Below are positions 1 to 7,091 of a DNA stretch of 11,698 bases, piece after piece. The notes under the pieces were generated by a model. That model was not told where the DNA came from. It searched no databases and saw nothing but the letters and a program-made list of their open reading frames with translations. The position numbers and the translations under genes are program-made. This DNA is from an uncultured Oscillospiraceae bacterium (GTDB lineage Bacteria > Bacillota > Clostridia > Oscillospirales > Ruminococcaceae), in contig UQQY01000055.1 in the NCBI GenBank assembly GCA_900543295.1, positions 1 through 11,698 of the forward strand, given 5' to 3'. Every line of letters starts with the position of its first letter. Position 1 is the stretch's first letter.

Positions 1-50
1 CACCCCACTTGTTAGATAGTATATCATACTTGTCTAACAAATGGGGTGCA
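1..50. repeat. Near-perfect inverted repeat resembling abutted IS ends (MITE-like)
   Basis: Bases 1-16 pair with 33-48 with a single mismatch, and the stem continues through 18-22 with 26-30 around a 3-nt loop, so almost the whole 48 bases can form one hairpin or cruciform. The arms read CACCCC..TTGTTAGA and TCTAACAA..GGGGTG, and the right arm ends in TGCA. No T-run follows on the plus strand, which argues against a simple terminator there. From memory, ends of the form TGCACCCC..GTTAGACA resemble IS3-family (IS150-group) termini in Bacillota; I could not check this. The left boundary is cut by the window, so an IS body could lie to the left. Confidence 0.55.
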
Positions 51-74
51 GTTCATTTTCGCATGGTTCTCTTT

Positions 75-602
75 TTATCCTTTCAGCCTGAACGCCTCTT
101 TTGTCATCTCGTACCGGCATTCGTCCATTTTCACACCGTCAAACCGTTCAAACGCTTTCTCAAAATAGCCTGTGTATGAAAAACCAAGCTTTTCGATCAC
201 ACGCTTTGACTGCATGTTAAACGGGAAATGACCGACCGTCACTTTGCTGAGTCCCAGTTCTTCAAATGCAAACCGAAGAACCGCCTCTGCCGCCTCTGGC
301 ATGATTCCCCTGCCCCAGTATTTCTCTGACAGAACGTAACCAAGCTCCCGCACGTTCTCTTCCCTCGTCTTATGCAGGCCAACCGAACCAATCGGGCGGC
401 CTTCCTCTCTGAGCACAAGCGCCCAGGTTTCATCCTCTTCTATGAACATGCGGATAATTGATTCTGACTCTGCGACGTTCTCATGCGGCTTCCATCCGGC
501 TCTCGGTCCGACTTTTTCCCCTCTGGCATATGAAAACATCGCTTCTGCATCCTCAAGCCGCCAGGCGCGCAGAATCAGCCTCTTGGTCTCAAGCGTCCGC
601 AT
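75..602 (-). CDS. GNAT-family N-acetyltransferase, RimJ/RimL-like
   Basis: The 175-residue protein begins MRTLETKRLILRAW, the opening typical of RimJ/RimL-type acetyltransferases (Acetyltransf_3 domain), and the domain fills the whole protein. It transfers an acetyl group from acetyl-CoA to an amine; the substrate cannot be read from sequence and could be a protein N-terminus or a small molecule. The acetyl-CoA-binding motif A is seen around residues 86-105 (GYVLSEKYWGRGIMPEAAEA, with the R/K-x-x-G-x-G loop). A later N..S.RVIEKLGF stretch is the usual motif B. The start is supported by GAAAGGAG about 9 nt upstream. It lies downstream of trpS, separated by a strong terminator whose stem sits almost against its ribosome binding site, so its promoter is not obvious. 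It is a soluble cytoplasmic protein of normal length for the family. Confidence 0.9.
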   Translation of the reverse strand: MRTLETKRLILRAWRLEDAEAMFSYARGEKVGPRAGWKPHENVAESESIIRMFIEEDETWALVLREEGRPIGSVGLHKTREENVRELGYVLSEKYWGRGIMPEAAEAVLRFAFEELGLSKVTVGHFPFNMQSKRVIEKLGFSYTGYFEKAFERFDGVKMDECRYEMTKEAFRLKG

Positions 603-617
603 CCCGTCTCACTCCTT

Positions 618-652
618 TCAAAAACGCCGGACTGAGAAAGTCCGGCGTTTTT
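618..652 (-). terminator. Rho-independent terminator after trpS
   Basis: A perfect 14-bp stem (620-633 with 639-652, core ACGCCGGACT) closes a 5-nt loop. Because the stem is flanked by A5 and T5, it can act on either strand. On the minus strand it lies 14 nt past the trpS stop codon and ends in a T-run, and 17 nt later the GNAT start codon appears. Confidence 0.9.
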
Positions 653-665
653 CCGTTTTTGCTGA

Positions 666-1679
666 TTACCGCTCCAGCGAAATGAATCCAACCTTTTTAT
701 AGACCTTGGACAGCGTGCGTACTGCCAAACGGTTTGCACGCGCCGCACCGTCGGTGTAGCATTCTTTCAAATACGCCTTGTCTGCAAGCAGACGCTCATA
801 CTCTTTTTGAATCGGCAGCAGCGTCTCCGCCACTGCGTTTCCGACCTGCTCTTTAAAATAGCCGTAGCCCTTGCCGTCAAACTCCCGTTCAATCGCGGCA
901 AAATCCGCGCCTGTTACGGCGGAATAAATCGTCATAAGATTGTTGATGCCGTCTTTGCCCTCCGCATAGCGCACAGATGCATCGCTGTCGGTCATAGCGC
1001 GCTTGAATTTCTTTACAATAACCTCCGGCTTATCAAGAATCGAAATAAAGCCGTTCACATTTTCATCCGACTTGGACATCTTCTTCGCCGGATCGGCAAG
1101 CGACATAACCTTTGCGCCTGTTTTCGGAATATAGGCGTCCGGAACAGTAAACGTATTGCCGCGCGCGTTGTTAAAACGGATTGCAATATCGCGCGCAATT
1201 TCCAGGTGCTGCTTCTGATCTACGCCGACCGGAACAAGATCCGTTTGATACAAAAGGATGTCCGCCGCCATCAAAACCGGATAGGTGAACAGACCTGCGT
1301 TTACATTGTCCGGGTGCTTAGCACTTTTATCCTTAAATTGCGTCATCCGTGAAAGCTCGCCGAACTGCGTATAGCAGGAAAGGATCCATGAAAGCTGCGC
1401 GTGCGCTGGGACATGGCTTTGAATATACGTGATCGTTTTCTGCGGATTCAGCCCGCAGGCCAGAATCAGCGCATAGCTTTCCAGAATCTGCTTCCTGAGC
1501 GCCGCGGGATCCTGTCTCACGGTAAGAGAATGCTCGTCTACAATGCAGTAAATGCAGTTATAGTCGTCCTGAAGCGCGTTCCAATTGCGCAGCGCACCGA
1601 TATAGTTGCCAAGCGTCGGCATACCCGTAGGCTGAATCCCGCTGAATATAATCTTTTTTCGCTCTGTTTGCTGTTCCAT
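666..1679 (-). CDS. trpS: Tryptophanyl-tRNA synthetase
   Basis: The 337-residue class Ic aminoacyl-tRNA synthetase charges tRNA-Trp with tryptophan in the cytoplasm. After a short lead it shows IIFSGIQPTG, the HIGH-like element LGNYIG (residues 23-28), the tryptophanyl-adenylate pocket including AADILLY (138-144) and GVDQKQHLE (152-160), and the KMSKS loop at 200-204. The length matches bacterial TrpRS. I start it at the ATG at 1679, which has AAGGGAG 9-10 nt upstream. The in-frame GTG at 1703 would add eight residues with no visible Shine-Dalgarno sequence. It follows the aminotransferase by 35 nt with no room for a promoter or a T-box leader, so it is probably co-transcribed with that gene. 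A strong terminator lies just downstream. Confidence 0.97.
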   Translation of the reverse strand: MEQQTERKKIIFSGIQPTGMPTLGNYIGALRNWNALQDDYNCIYCIVDEHSLTVRQDPAALRKQILESYALILACGLNPQKTITYIQSHVPAHAQLSWILSCYTQFGELSRMTQFKDKSAKHPDNVNAGLFTYPVLMAADILLYQTDLVPVGVDQKQHLEIARDIAIRFNNARGNTFTVPDAYIPKTGAKVMSLADPAKKMSKSDENVNGFISILDKPEVIVKKFKRAMTDSDASVRYAEGKDGINNLMTIYSAVTGADFAAIEREFDGKGYGYFKEQVGNAVAETLLPIQKEYERLLADKAYLKECYTDGAARANRLAVRTLSKVYKKVGFISLER

Positions 1680-1714
1680 TGTCTTCTTCTCCCTTACTGT
1701 CACGGAATTGATGC

Positions 1715-2905
1715 TCAGCCAATCTGCTTTGCAAGACCGCCCAAAATCTCCACGCCTTTGACAAGCTGCTCATCCGTCGGCGTAGAGAAATTCAGACGGA
1801 AGCACTGTGTTTTATCGGTATCATTCGGCATAAACGCCGTACCCGGCACGACGGCTACCTTATTCTTGACCGCATTCAGGCAAAAGGCCGGCATATCCAC
1901 GCCATCCGGCAGACGGCACCAGATAAACAGACCGCCCTGAGGCTCGTGAAACGTAATGCTGCCGCCCAAATGCGCACGAAGACCATCGATCATCAAACTG
2001 CTCTTATGCCGGTATATTCCGCGAAGCCGTTCAAGGTGCGCCGCATAATCGGCCTCTTTCATAAAGCGATAGCAAATCATCTGACTCAGTATCGAGGTAT
2101 GCACCGTGCTTGCCTGCATGCAGACAACCACCTTTTGGATTGCCTCCTTGGGCGCAAGCAGGTATCCTACGCGCAGTCCCGGCGACAGCACTTTTGAAAA
2201 GGTCCCCGCATAATAGACGATTCCCTCGGTGTCAAGCGTTTTGATCGCCGGAATATCCTCTCCTGCAAAGCGCAGCTCTCCGTAGGGATTGTCCTCCAAA
2301 ATCTTCACGCCATGCTGCAGGCACAGTGCATAAACTGCTTTCCGCTTGACAAGGCTCATGGTAGCGCCGGACGGATTCTGAAAATTCGGGATCGTATATA
2401 AGAATCTGGCGCTGGGGTTTTCTTTAAGCGCCTGTTCAAGCGCATCCACCGAGATTCCGTCCTCTTCCACCGGAACACCCACAAGCTTTCCTTCATAGGA
2501 CTTAAAGGAATTCAAACTGCCGATAAAGCTCGGATTTTCGCACAAAACCACATCGCCCGGATCGCACAGCGTCTTGCAGGTAAGCTCAATCGCCTGCTGT
2601 GCGCCTGCCGTGATAACGATGTCGTCAAGCTCTGTTCCGATGTTATGCCGCGCTTTTAAGTCCTCCCTGAGCAGTGCGCGCAGCGGGGAATATCCCTCTG
2701 TTACGCTGTACTGCAACGCGGCGATCGGCTCCTCATTGAGAATCTCGGCAGTAATTCTTTTTACCTCGTCTACCGGAAAGGCCTCCGGCGCGGGATTTCC
2801 CGCCGCAAAGGATATGACGGAGGGATCCGCCGTAAATTTCAAGATTTCACGAATGGCAGAGGCCTGAAGCCCGTTCATTCGTGCAGCAAAAGCGTTGTTC
2901 GTCAT
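1715..2905 (-). CDS. PLP-dependent aminotransferase, class I/II (LysN / MocR-domain-like)
   Basis: The 396-residue fold-type-I aminotransferase moves an amino group between an amino acid and a 2-oxo acid using pyridoxal phosphate. Visible signatures are ISFAAGNPAPEAFP at the substrate-facing N-terminus, ITAGAQQAIEL (98-108, PLP phosphate side), TIPNFQNPSG (171-180), LEDNPYGELRF with the pyridine-binding Asp205, TFSKVLSPGLRVGY with Schiff-base Lys238, and a C-terminal CFRLNFS Arg for the substrate carboxylate. This pattern fits the 2-aminoadipate/aromatic aminotransferase group related to MocR C-terminal domains, but no helix-turn-helix domain is present. The substrate is undetermined; aromatic or aminoadipate-like amino acids are plausible. 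The start at ATG 2905 has AAGGAAAGAG upstream, whereas an in-frame ATG at 2947 lacks one. It probably forms an operon with trpS. Confidence 0.92.
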   Translation of the reverse strand: MTNNAFAARMNGLQASAIREILKFTADPSVISFAAGNPAPEAFPVDEVKRITAEILNEEPIAALQYSVTEGYSPLRALLREDLKARHNIGTELDDIVITAGAQQAIELTCKTLCDPGDVVLCENPSFIGSLNSFKSYEGKLVGVPVEEDGISVDALEQALKENPSARFLYTIPNFQNPSGATMSLVKRKAVYALCLQHGVKILEDNPYGELRFAGEDIPAIKTLDTEGIVYYAGTFSKVLSPGLRVGYLLAPKEAIQKVVVCMQASTVHTSILSQMICYRFMKEADYAAHLERLRGIYRHKSSLMIDGLRAHLGGSITFHEPQGGLFIWCRLPDGVDMPAFCLNAVKNKVAVVPGTAFMPNDTDKTQCFRLNFSTPTDEQLVKGVEILGGLAKQIG

Positions 2906-2926
2906 GCAAGCTCTTTCCTTTCTACC

Positions 2927-2955
2927 ACAATAACCTGGCATCAGCACAGTATCAA
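2927..2955 (-). promoter_or_regulatory. Candidate sigma-A promoter for the aminotransferase-trpS operon
   Basis: On the minus strand TTGATA (2955-2950), a 17-bp spacer and TATTGT (2932-2927) lie in the 77-nt gap after yfbR. The expected start is near 2920, leaving a very short leader before the AAGGAAAGAG ribosome binding site. The -10 matches consensus at 5 of 6 bases. No clear terminator for yfbR is seen, so read-through from yfbR is also possible. Confidence 0.5.
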
Positions 2956-2982
2956 TTTAAAGTATGATTGCTGTTTATTATA

Positions 2983-3570
2983 CTACTCCTGCGTCTGCTC
3001 GTCCAGTGTTTTCGAGAAAGCGTCCATAAATTCAGCTAAAAATGCATCCACTTCGGGCATATGCATGTTTTTTACGGCCTGCCAGAGTCCCCGCTCCGCA
3101 TCTGCAAATTCCATATTGCCGCTTCTGCGCTCCTCAATGCATTTGATCAGCGCGGAAAGCTTATCCGCCGCCTTTACAAAGCGCCGGCATTCCGCGTCCT
3201 CGTTCTGCGCGCATAAAAGCGGGAGATAGGCTCCCCGCAGATCCTCCGGCAGCGCGTCTAACAGCGTGCGGTTGGCCTCGGCCTCCACCTCTTTATATGC
3301 AGCGGTAATACGCGCGTTGTGATACTTGACCGGCGTGGGCATATCGCCCGTAATAATCTCGCTCGCATCATGAAACATGGCAAGCACGGCCGTCCTCTCC
3401 GGATCAACGCTCCGATGAAAGCGCGTCTGTCCGATTACTGCAAGCGCATGCGCCAAAATCGCCGTATCGATGGTATGCTCCGCAAGCGTCTCCCGCTGCG
3501 TATTGCGCATCAGGGACCAGCGGTCAATATATTTCATGCGTAAAAGCATGGAAAAAAATCCGGATGCCAT
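2983..3570 (-). CDS. yfbR: HD-domain 5'-deoxynucleotidase, YfbR-like
   Basis: The 195-residue protein aligns by eye from end to end with the E. coli 5'-deoxynucleotidase YfbR, which removes phosphate from dNMPs and helps balance nucleotide pools. The HD-superfamily metal ligands are His32 (AEHT), His67-Asp68 (FHDASE) and Asp136 (AADKLSA). Glu71 and Asp76 in EIITGDMPTP match the catalytic region, and Arg17-Trp18 match the pair known to select the deoxyribose substrate. The start is clear, with GGGGAGG about 8 nt before the ATG. It has its own extended -10 promoter, back to back with that of the yfhO-like gene. It is a soluble cytoplasmic protein with no truncation or missing key residue. The gene symbol is given by family resemblance. 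Confidence 0.92.
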   Translation of the reverse strand: MASGFFSMLLRMKYIDRWSLMRNTQRETLAEHTIDTAILAHALAVIGQTRFHRSVDPERTAVLAMFHDASEIITGDMPTPVKYHNARITAAYKEVEAEANRTLLDALPEDLRGAYLPLLCAQNEDAECRRFVKAADKLSALIKCIEERRSGNMEFADAERGLWQAVKNMHMPEVDAFLAEFMDAFSKTLDEQTQE

Positions 3571-3608
3571 AAAAGAACCTCCCCTGTATGTGCCGTTTTC
3601 TGTCCCTT

Positions 3609-3637
3609 ATTGTAACAGAAAGGCGCTTTGCTTGCAA
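3609..3637 (-). promoter_or_regulatory. Leftward promoter of yfbR (shared -35)
   Basis: On the minus strand TTGCAA (3637-3632), a 17-bp spacer and TACAAT (3614-3609), preceded by TGt to make an extended -10. The predicted start is near 3602, giving a leader of about 30 nt to the GGGGAGG site of yfbR. The -35 hexamer is the same six bases used by the rightward promoter. Confidence 0.75.
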
Positions 3638-3660
3638 ACAAAACTGGTTCTTGCTATAAT
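3632..3660 (+). promoter_or_regulatory. Rightward promoter of the yfhO-like gene (shared -35)
   Basis: TTGCAA (3632-3637), a 17-bp spacer and TATAAT (3655-3660) with an extended TGc in front of the -10. The predicted start is near 3667, giving a leader of about 72 nt before the ATG at 3739. The leader contains a small GTATGA/TCATAC hairpin (3688-3702) followed by TTTT, too short to call a terminator. Confidence 0.8.
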
Positions 3661-3738
3661 GCAGACAGGCTGATGCAATAAATTCCGGTATGATCCTCAT
3701 ACTTTTCCTGCGAAACAAAGAAAAAAGGAGACGAATCC

Positions 3739-6198
3739 ATGACTTTATCGAAACGGCGGCTGACTTGCGCTTTCCGAACGGACGGCTACCTCTTCACCTT
3801 TCTCTTTGGGCTTTTGCTCTCATTTCTGATCTTCCTGCCGTTTCTCATACTGGACCGCGGCCTTTTCCTCTATTACGGCGATTACAATGTCCAGCAGATT
3901 CCATTTTACTCCCTGGCGCATGACGCTGTTCAAAGCGGACAAACCGGATGGAGCTGGCTTACCGATCTCGGCGCAAATTTTGTCGGAAGCTATTCCTTTT
4001 ATCTTTTGGGGAGTCCGTTTTTCTGGATCACGCTGCTGTTCCCCTCCGGCGCGGTTCCCTATCTGATGGCGCCGCTTTTGATGCTCAAATTCGCGCTTAC
4101 GGGCGTTACCGGCTGCGCATTTCTCCGCCGCTTTGTAAAAAACGGACATACCGCAGTATTCGGCGGACTTTTGTACGCCTTTTCCGGCTTTAACCTTTAC
4201 AATATCTTTTTTAATCATTTTAATGAAGTGGTCATGCTGTTTCCTCTGCTGCTGATTGCCATGGAGGAATTGATGGTAAACCGCCGCCGCGGACTGTTTG
4301 CCCTGACGGTAGCGCTTTGCGCTATCGTCAACTACTATTTCTTCTTCGGCGAAGTTTTGTTCTGTGTGCTGTATTACTTTGTCCGCGGTATGCTTTCAAA
4401 AGACTTCCGATTGAGCCTCAAAAGCTTTGCCTCTGTCGCGTTAGAATCCGTCATAGGGCTTTTGCTCTCCGCCGTATTGCTCCTGCCAAGCGTGCTGGTC
4501 GTTTTAAGCAATCCGCGCACCAGCGAGTATCTAAACGGCTTCAATCTCTTGTTCTATGGCAATTCCCAGCGCTACGGCCTTATCCTTTCCAGCTTTTTCT
4601 TTCCGCCGGACGTGCCGGCAAGACCGAATTTCTTTCCGGATTCCAATGCAAAGTGGTCGTCCGTCTCCATGTATCTGCCTCTTGTCTCCATGACGGGCGT
4701 CATCGCCTATTTAAAGGGAGCAAAGAGAACGTGGCTCAAGCGCATCCTCTGCATTTGCTTTGTTATTTGCTTTATTCCGGCGTTAAACGCAGCGTTTTCG
4801 CTTTTTAATTACAGCTATTATGCGCGCTGGTTCTTTATGCCCCTTCTGCTGATGGCTCTCGCCACCTGCATTGCGCTTGAGGATATGCCCGAGCATTTTC
4901 CCTCTGCGTTTCGATGGACTGCGGTTTTCATCGGCGCTTTCGCGCTGATCGGCATTCTTCCGAAAAAGGCCAACGACGAATATGTATTTTTTTCCCTGCC
5001 GTCTGATTCCGGCCGTTTCTGGGTCTATGTGCTGATCGCCGCCATCTCGCTGATCTGCTGTATTCTGCTTTACTCGCTTCGCAGCAGGCCGAAGCTTTTA
5101 TTCCGGTGCGGAACCATCTCGCTTGCCGCCGTCACTTTGCTGACAGGCATTTTCATGCTTGCAGCGGGACGGGGCTCCGGCAGCCGGTATGACGAAGTTG
5201 TTACACGAGCCTTAAACGGCGGACAAAATCTCTCTCTCGACGATTCAGAAGGTTTTTACCGGATCGATACGTTCGACGAGCTTGATAATCTCGGTATGTT
5301 TTGGCGCCTGCCGACGATCAATGCCTTTCATTCGGTCGTTCCCTCCTCCATCATGGACTATTATGAATGGATCGGCGGCGAACGCGGCGTCGCCTCCCGT
5401 CCGGAGCCTTCCCTTCTGGGCGTGCGCGGCCTTTTAAGTGTAAAATATGCTTTTTCCGATTCTGCCGACTATGTTCCGATGCCAGGCTTCACAAAAACCG
5501 GTACGCAAAACGGATACGACGTTTATGAAAACGAATATTATGTTCCCATGGGCTTTTCCTACGATTACGTTATAACGGAGGAACAGATTGAAGCGAATCC
5601 GGCGGCAAGCAAGGATCGGCTTTTACTGCGCGCGCTGCTTTTATCCGACGCGGATTATGAGACAGTTTCCGACATCCTCCCGATGCTCTCTGATGAGGAG
5701 GCGGCAAACGGCGATTATTCCAACGAGATGTATTTTGACGACTGCCTTGCAAGAAGGGCGGAATCTGTCGATACCTTCTCCTACGATTTCTATGGCTTTA
5801 CGGCTGAGACCTCCTATGCGGAAGAGCGCGTCGTTTTCTTCAGTGTTCCGTATGAATCCGGCTGGAGCGCAGAGGTAAACGGCGAGCCTGTCCGCATTTT
5901 AAAGGCGAACGCGGGCTTTATGGCAGTGCGCGTTCCGTCCGGCGCAAGCACCATTCGTTTCACTTACCATACGCCCGGCCTTGCAGCAGGGATTATTATT
6001 TCCTTGGTGGCACTTCTGCTGCTTCTGTGCTATCTGCTGCTGTTCCGCTTTTTAAGGAAGCGGAACAGATGCGCTCCGCCGCTCAAATACGCACACCGCT
6101 ATACGGCAAAAAACATGCCGAAGACCACGGCGCACGAAGCATATCTCGCGTATCTTTCACAAAAGGATCCAAAAAATCAGACCGATTCGCAGGATTAG
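3739..6198 (+). CDS. YfhO-family polytopic membrane protein (putative glycosyltransferase)
   Basis: The 819-residue protein has a first membrane segment near residues 17-40, the YfhO-type motif YYGDYNVQQIPFY right after it (with WLTDLGANFVGSY soon following), and many further hydrophobic segments up to about residue 480. A large non-membrane domain spans roughly 485-745, then comes one more membrane span (about 748-772) and a basic tail. The motif PYESGWSAEVNG..V.ILKANAGFMAV just before the last span is characteristic of the family. In Bacillus subtilis YfhO is implicated in lipoteichoic acid glycosylation, working with a CsbB-type undecaprenyl-phosphate glycosyltransferase. A GT-C-like role outside the membrane is therefore likely, but no CsbB or GtrA partner lies nearby. 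The start has AAAAAAGGAG upstream. It is transcribed alone from its own promoter. Confidence 0.88.
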   Translation: MTLSKRRLTCAFRTDGYLFTFLFGLLLSFLIFLPFLILDRGLFLYYGDYNVQQIPFYSLAHDAVQSGQTGWSWLTDLGANFVGSYSFYLLGSPFFWITLLFPSGAVPYLMAPLLMLKFALTGVTGCAFLRRFVKNGHTAVFGGLLYAFSGFNLYNIFFNHFNEVVMLFPLLLIAMEELMVNRRRGLFALTVALCAIVNYYFFFGEVLFCVLYYFVRGMLSKDFRLSLKSFASVALESVIGLLLSAVLLLPSVLVVLSNPRTSEYLNGFNLLFYGNSQRYGLILSSFFFPPDVPARPNFFPDSNAKWSSVSMYLPLVSMTGVIAYLKGAKRTWLKRILCICFVICFIPALNAAFSLFNYSYYARWFFMPLLLMALATCIALEDMPEHFPSAFRWTAVFIGAFALIGILPKKANDEYVFFSLPSDSGRFWVYVLIAAISLICCILLYSLRSRPKLLFRCGTISLAAVTLLTGIFMLAAGRGSGSRYDEVVTRALNGGQNLSLDDSEGFYRIDTFDELDNLGMFWRLPTINAFHSVVPSSIMDYYEWIGGERGVASRPEPSLLGVRGLLSVKYAFSDSADYVPMPGFTKTGTQNGYDVYENEYYVPMGFSYDYVITEEQIEANPAASKDRLLLRALLLSDADYETVSDILPMLSDEEAANGDYSNEMYFDDCLARRAESVDTFSYDFYGFTAETSYAEERVVFFSVPYESGWSAEVNGEPVRILKANAGFMAVRVPSGASTIRFTYHTPGLAAGIIISLVALLLLLCYLLLFRFLRKRNRCAPPLKYAHRYTAKNMPKTTAHEAYLAYLSQKDPKNQTDSQD

Positions 6199-6333
6199 CG
6201 GCAGGTTGATTGCTTTCCTCTTTCAAACGTTAAGGGATATGCTTTCTAAAATGATGGTGTGCGCATGACACGATCGTTTTTATCACGTCAGTTGTTCCGG
6301 AATCCTATTCCGCGTTTCTTTACAAACCTGCCA

Positions 6334-6362
6334 TTGCTTTTTCAAAATAAAATGGATATACT
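6334..6362 (+). promoter_or_regulatory. Promoter of the ydcF-like operon
   Basis: TTGCTT (6334-6339), a 17-bp spacer and TATACT (6357-6362). The predicted start is near 6369, inside the left arm of the following hairpin, and gives a leader of about 66 nt before ATG 6435. Confidence 0.6.
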
Positions 6363-6363
6363 G

Positions 6364-6402
6364 AATGAGGTGCAGTCCTTTACGGCCGCACCTCATTTTC
6401 CC
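6364..6402 (+). terminator. Terminator-like hairpin between yfhO-like and ydcF-like genes
   Basis: A 10-bp stem AATGAGGTGC/GCACCTCATT (6364-6373 with 6388-6397), with a 14-nt loop, is followed by TTCCCTT. The T-run is short, so termination may be partial. Transcripts from the upstream yfhO-like gene contain both arms. Transcripts starting near 6369 lose about half of the left arm and would escape it. An operator function is an alternative. Confidence 0.5.
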
Positions 6403-6434
6403 TTATGGTTCGCTGAAAAAAGGAGCGCGTCTCT

Positions 6435-7076
6435 ATGTATCCATCCGCTATTATCCGTGATATTACCAATTTTATTTTCTGCGAGGACATCCCATCCCCT
6501 GCCGATATTATCCTGGTTCCAGGCGGCGGCTATCCGGAAATTGCGGAACGTGCAGCCGCTCTTTTTCGAGAGGGCTTTGCGCCGCTTGTTCTTCCGTCAG
6601 GAAAATACAGTGTGAAAAAAGGATTTTTTCCCGGCGCGCTTTCCAAAGAAACGCAGTATGACGGGGATTTTGATACCGAATGGGAATTTCTAAAGCATGT
6701 TCTTATGCAAAACGGTGTGCCAGAAGAGGCCGTTCTTAAAGAAGACCGTGCAACCTATACCTATCAAAACGCCATCTACTCGCGCGAAGTCACGGATGAG
6801 GCCGGGCTTTCTATTGAAACGGCCATTCTCTGTTGTCAGGCGTTCCATGCAAGGCGCAGTTTGTCCTATTATCGTCTTTGCTTTCCTGAAACAAATTTTC
6901 TCGTCTGTCCTGCCATCACCAAAGGAATTTCCCGCAGCACATGGTTTCAAACCGAAGACGGCGTCGATACGGTTTTAGGGGAACTTTCCAAGTGCGGCAG
7001 TCAGTTTGGCGATGCAATTAAGACCTCGCTGTCACTCGGCTCACATGAAGCCGCTTTTCCACCTGAAGTTCAATAG
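6435..7076 (+). CDS. YdcF-family (DUF218) protein
   Basis: The 213-residue protein matches the DUF218/YdcF pattern: ADIILVPGGGYPEIAERAAALF near the start, then LPSGKYS (the usual S-G-x segment), then VPEEAVLKEDRATYTYQNAIYSREV with the conserved acidic residue and T..NA motif, and later a short loop ILCCQAFHARRSL that corresponds to the SxxxHxxRS motif. Family members such as E. coli YdcF bind S-adenosylmethionine, and SanA/ElyC relatives act in envelope processes. The reaction of this protein is unknown. No signal peptide or membrane span is seen, so it is probably cytoplasmic. The start has AAAAAAGGAG about 11 nt upstream. It is followed after 15 nt by a small membrane protein gene and probably forms an operon with it. 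Confidence 0.82.
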   Translation: MYPSAIIRDITNFIFCEDIPSPADIILVPGGGYPEIAERAAALFREGFAPLVLPSGKYSVKKGFFPGALSKETQYDGDFDTEWEFLKHVLMQNGVPEEAVLKEDRATYTYQNAIYSREVTDEAGLSIETAILCCQAFHARRSLSYYRLCFPETNFLVCPAITKGISRSTWFQTEDGVDTVLGELSKCGSQFGDAIKTSLSLGSHEAAFPPEVQ

Positions 7077-7091
7077 AAAAGAGGAATGTTT

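Noticed and set aside
1680..1703. Upstream GTG start for trpS
   Set aside because: There is no Shine-Dalgarno before it, while the ATG at 1679 has AAGGGAG at a suitable distance and gives the usual family N-terminus.
807..1940. Two long plus-strand frames (181 and 179 codons) opposite trpS and the aminotransferase
   Set aside because: They lie antisense to genes with clear catalytic motifs, lack ribosome binding sites and have no protein-like composition.
2906..2947. Upstream ATG start for the aminotransferase
   Set aside because: It lies within the probable promoter spacer and has no ribosome binding site; the ATG at 2905 has AAGGAAAGAG.
2906..2982. T-box leader or riboswitch ahead of the aminotransferase-trpS operon
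   Set aside because: The 77-nt gap is too short and has no T-box consensus or terminator-antiterminator pair.
6259..6615. 118-codon plus-strand frame overlapping the start of the ydcF-like gene
   Set aside because: It runs through the promoter and hairpin and overlaps a DUF218 gene that has a proper ribosome binding site.
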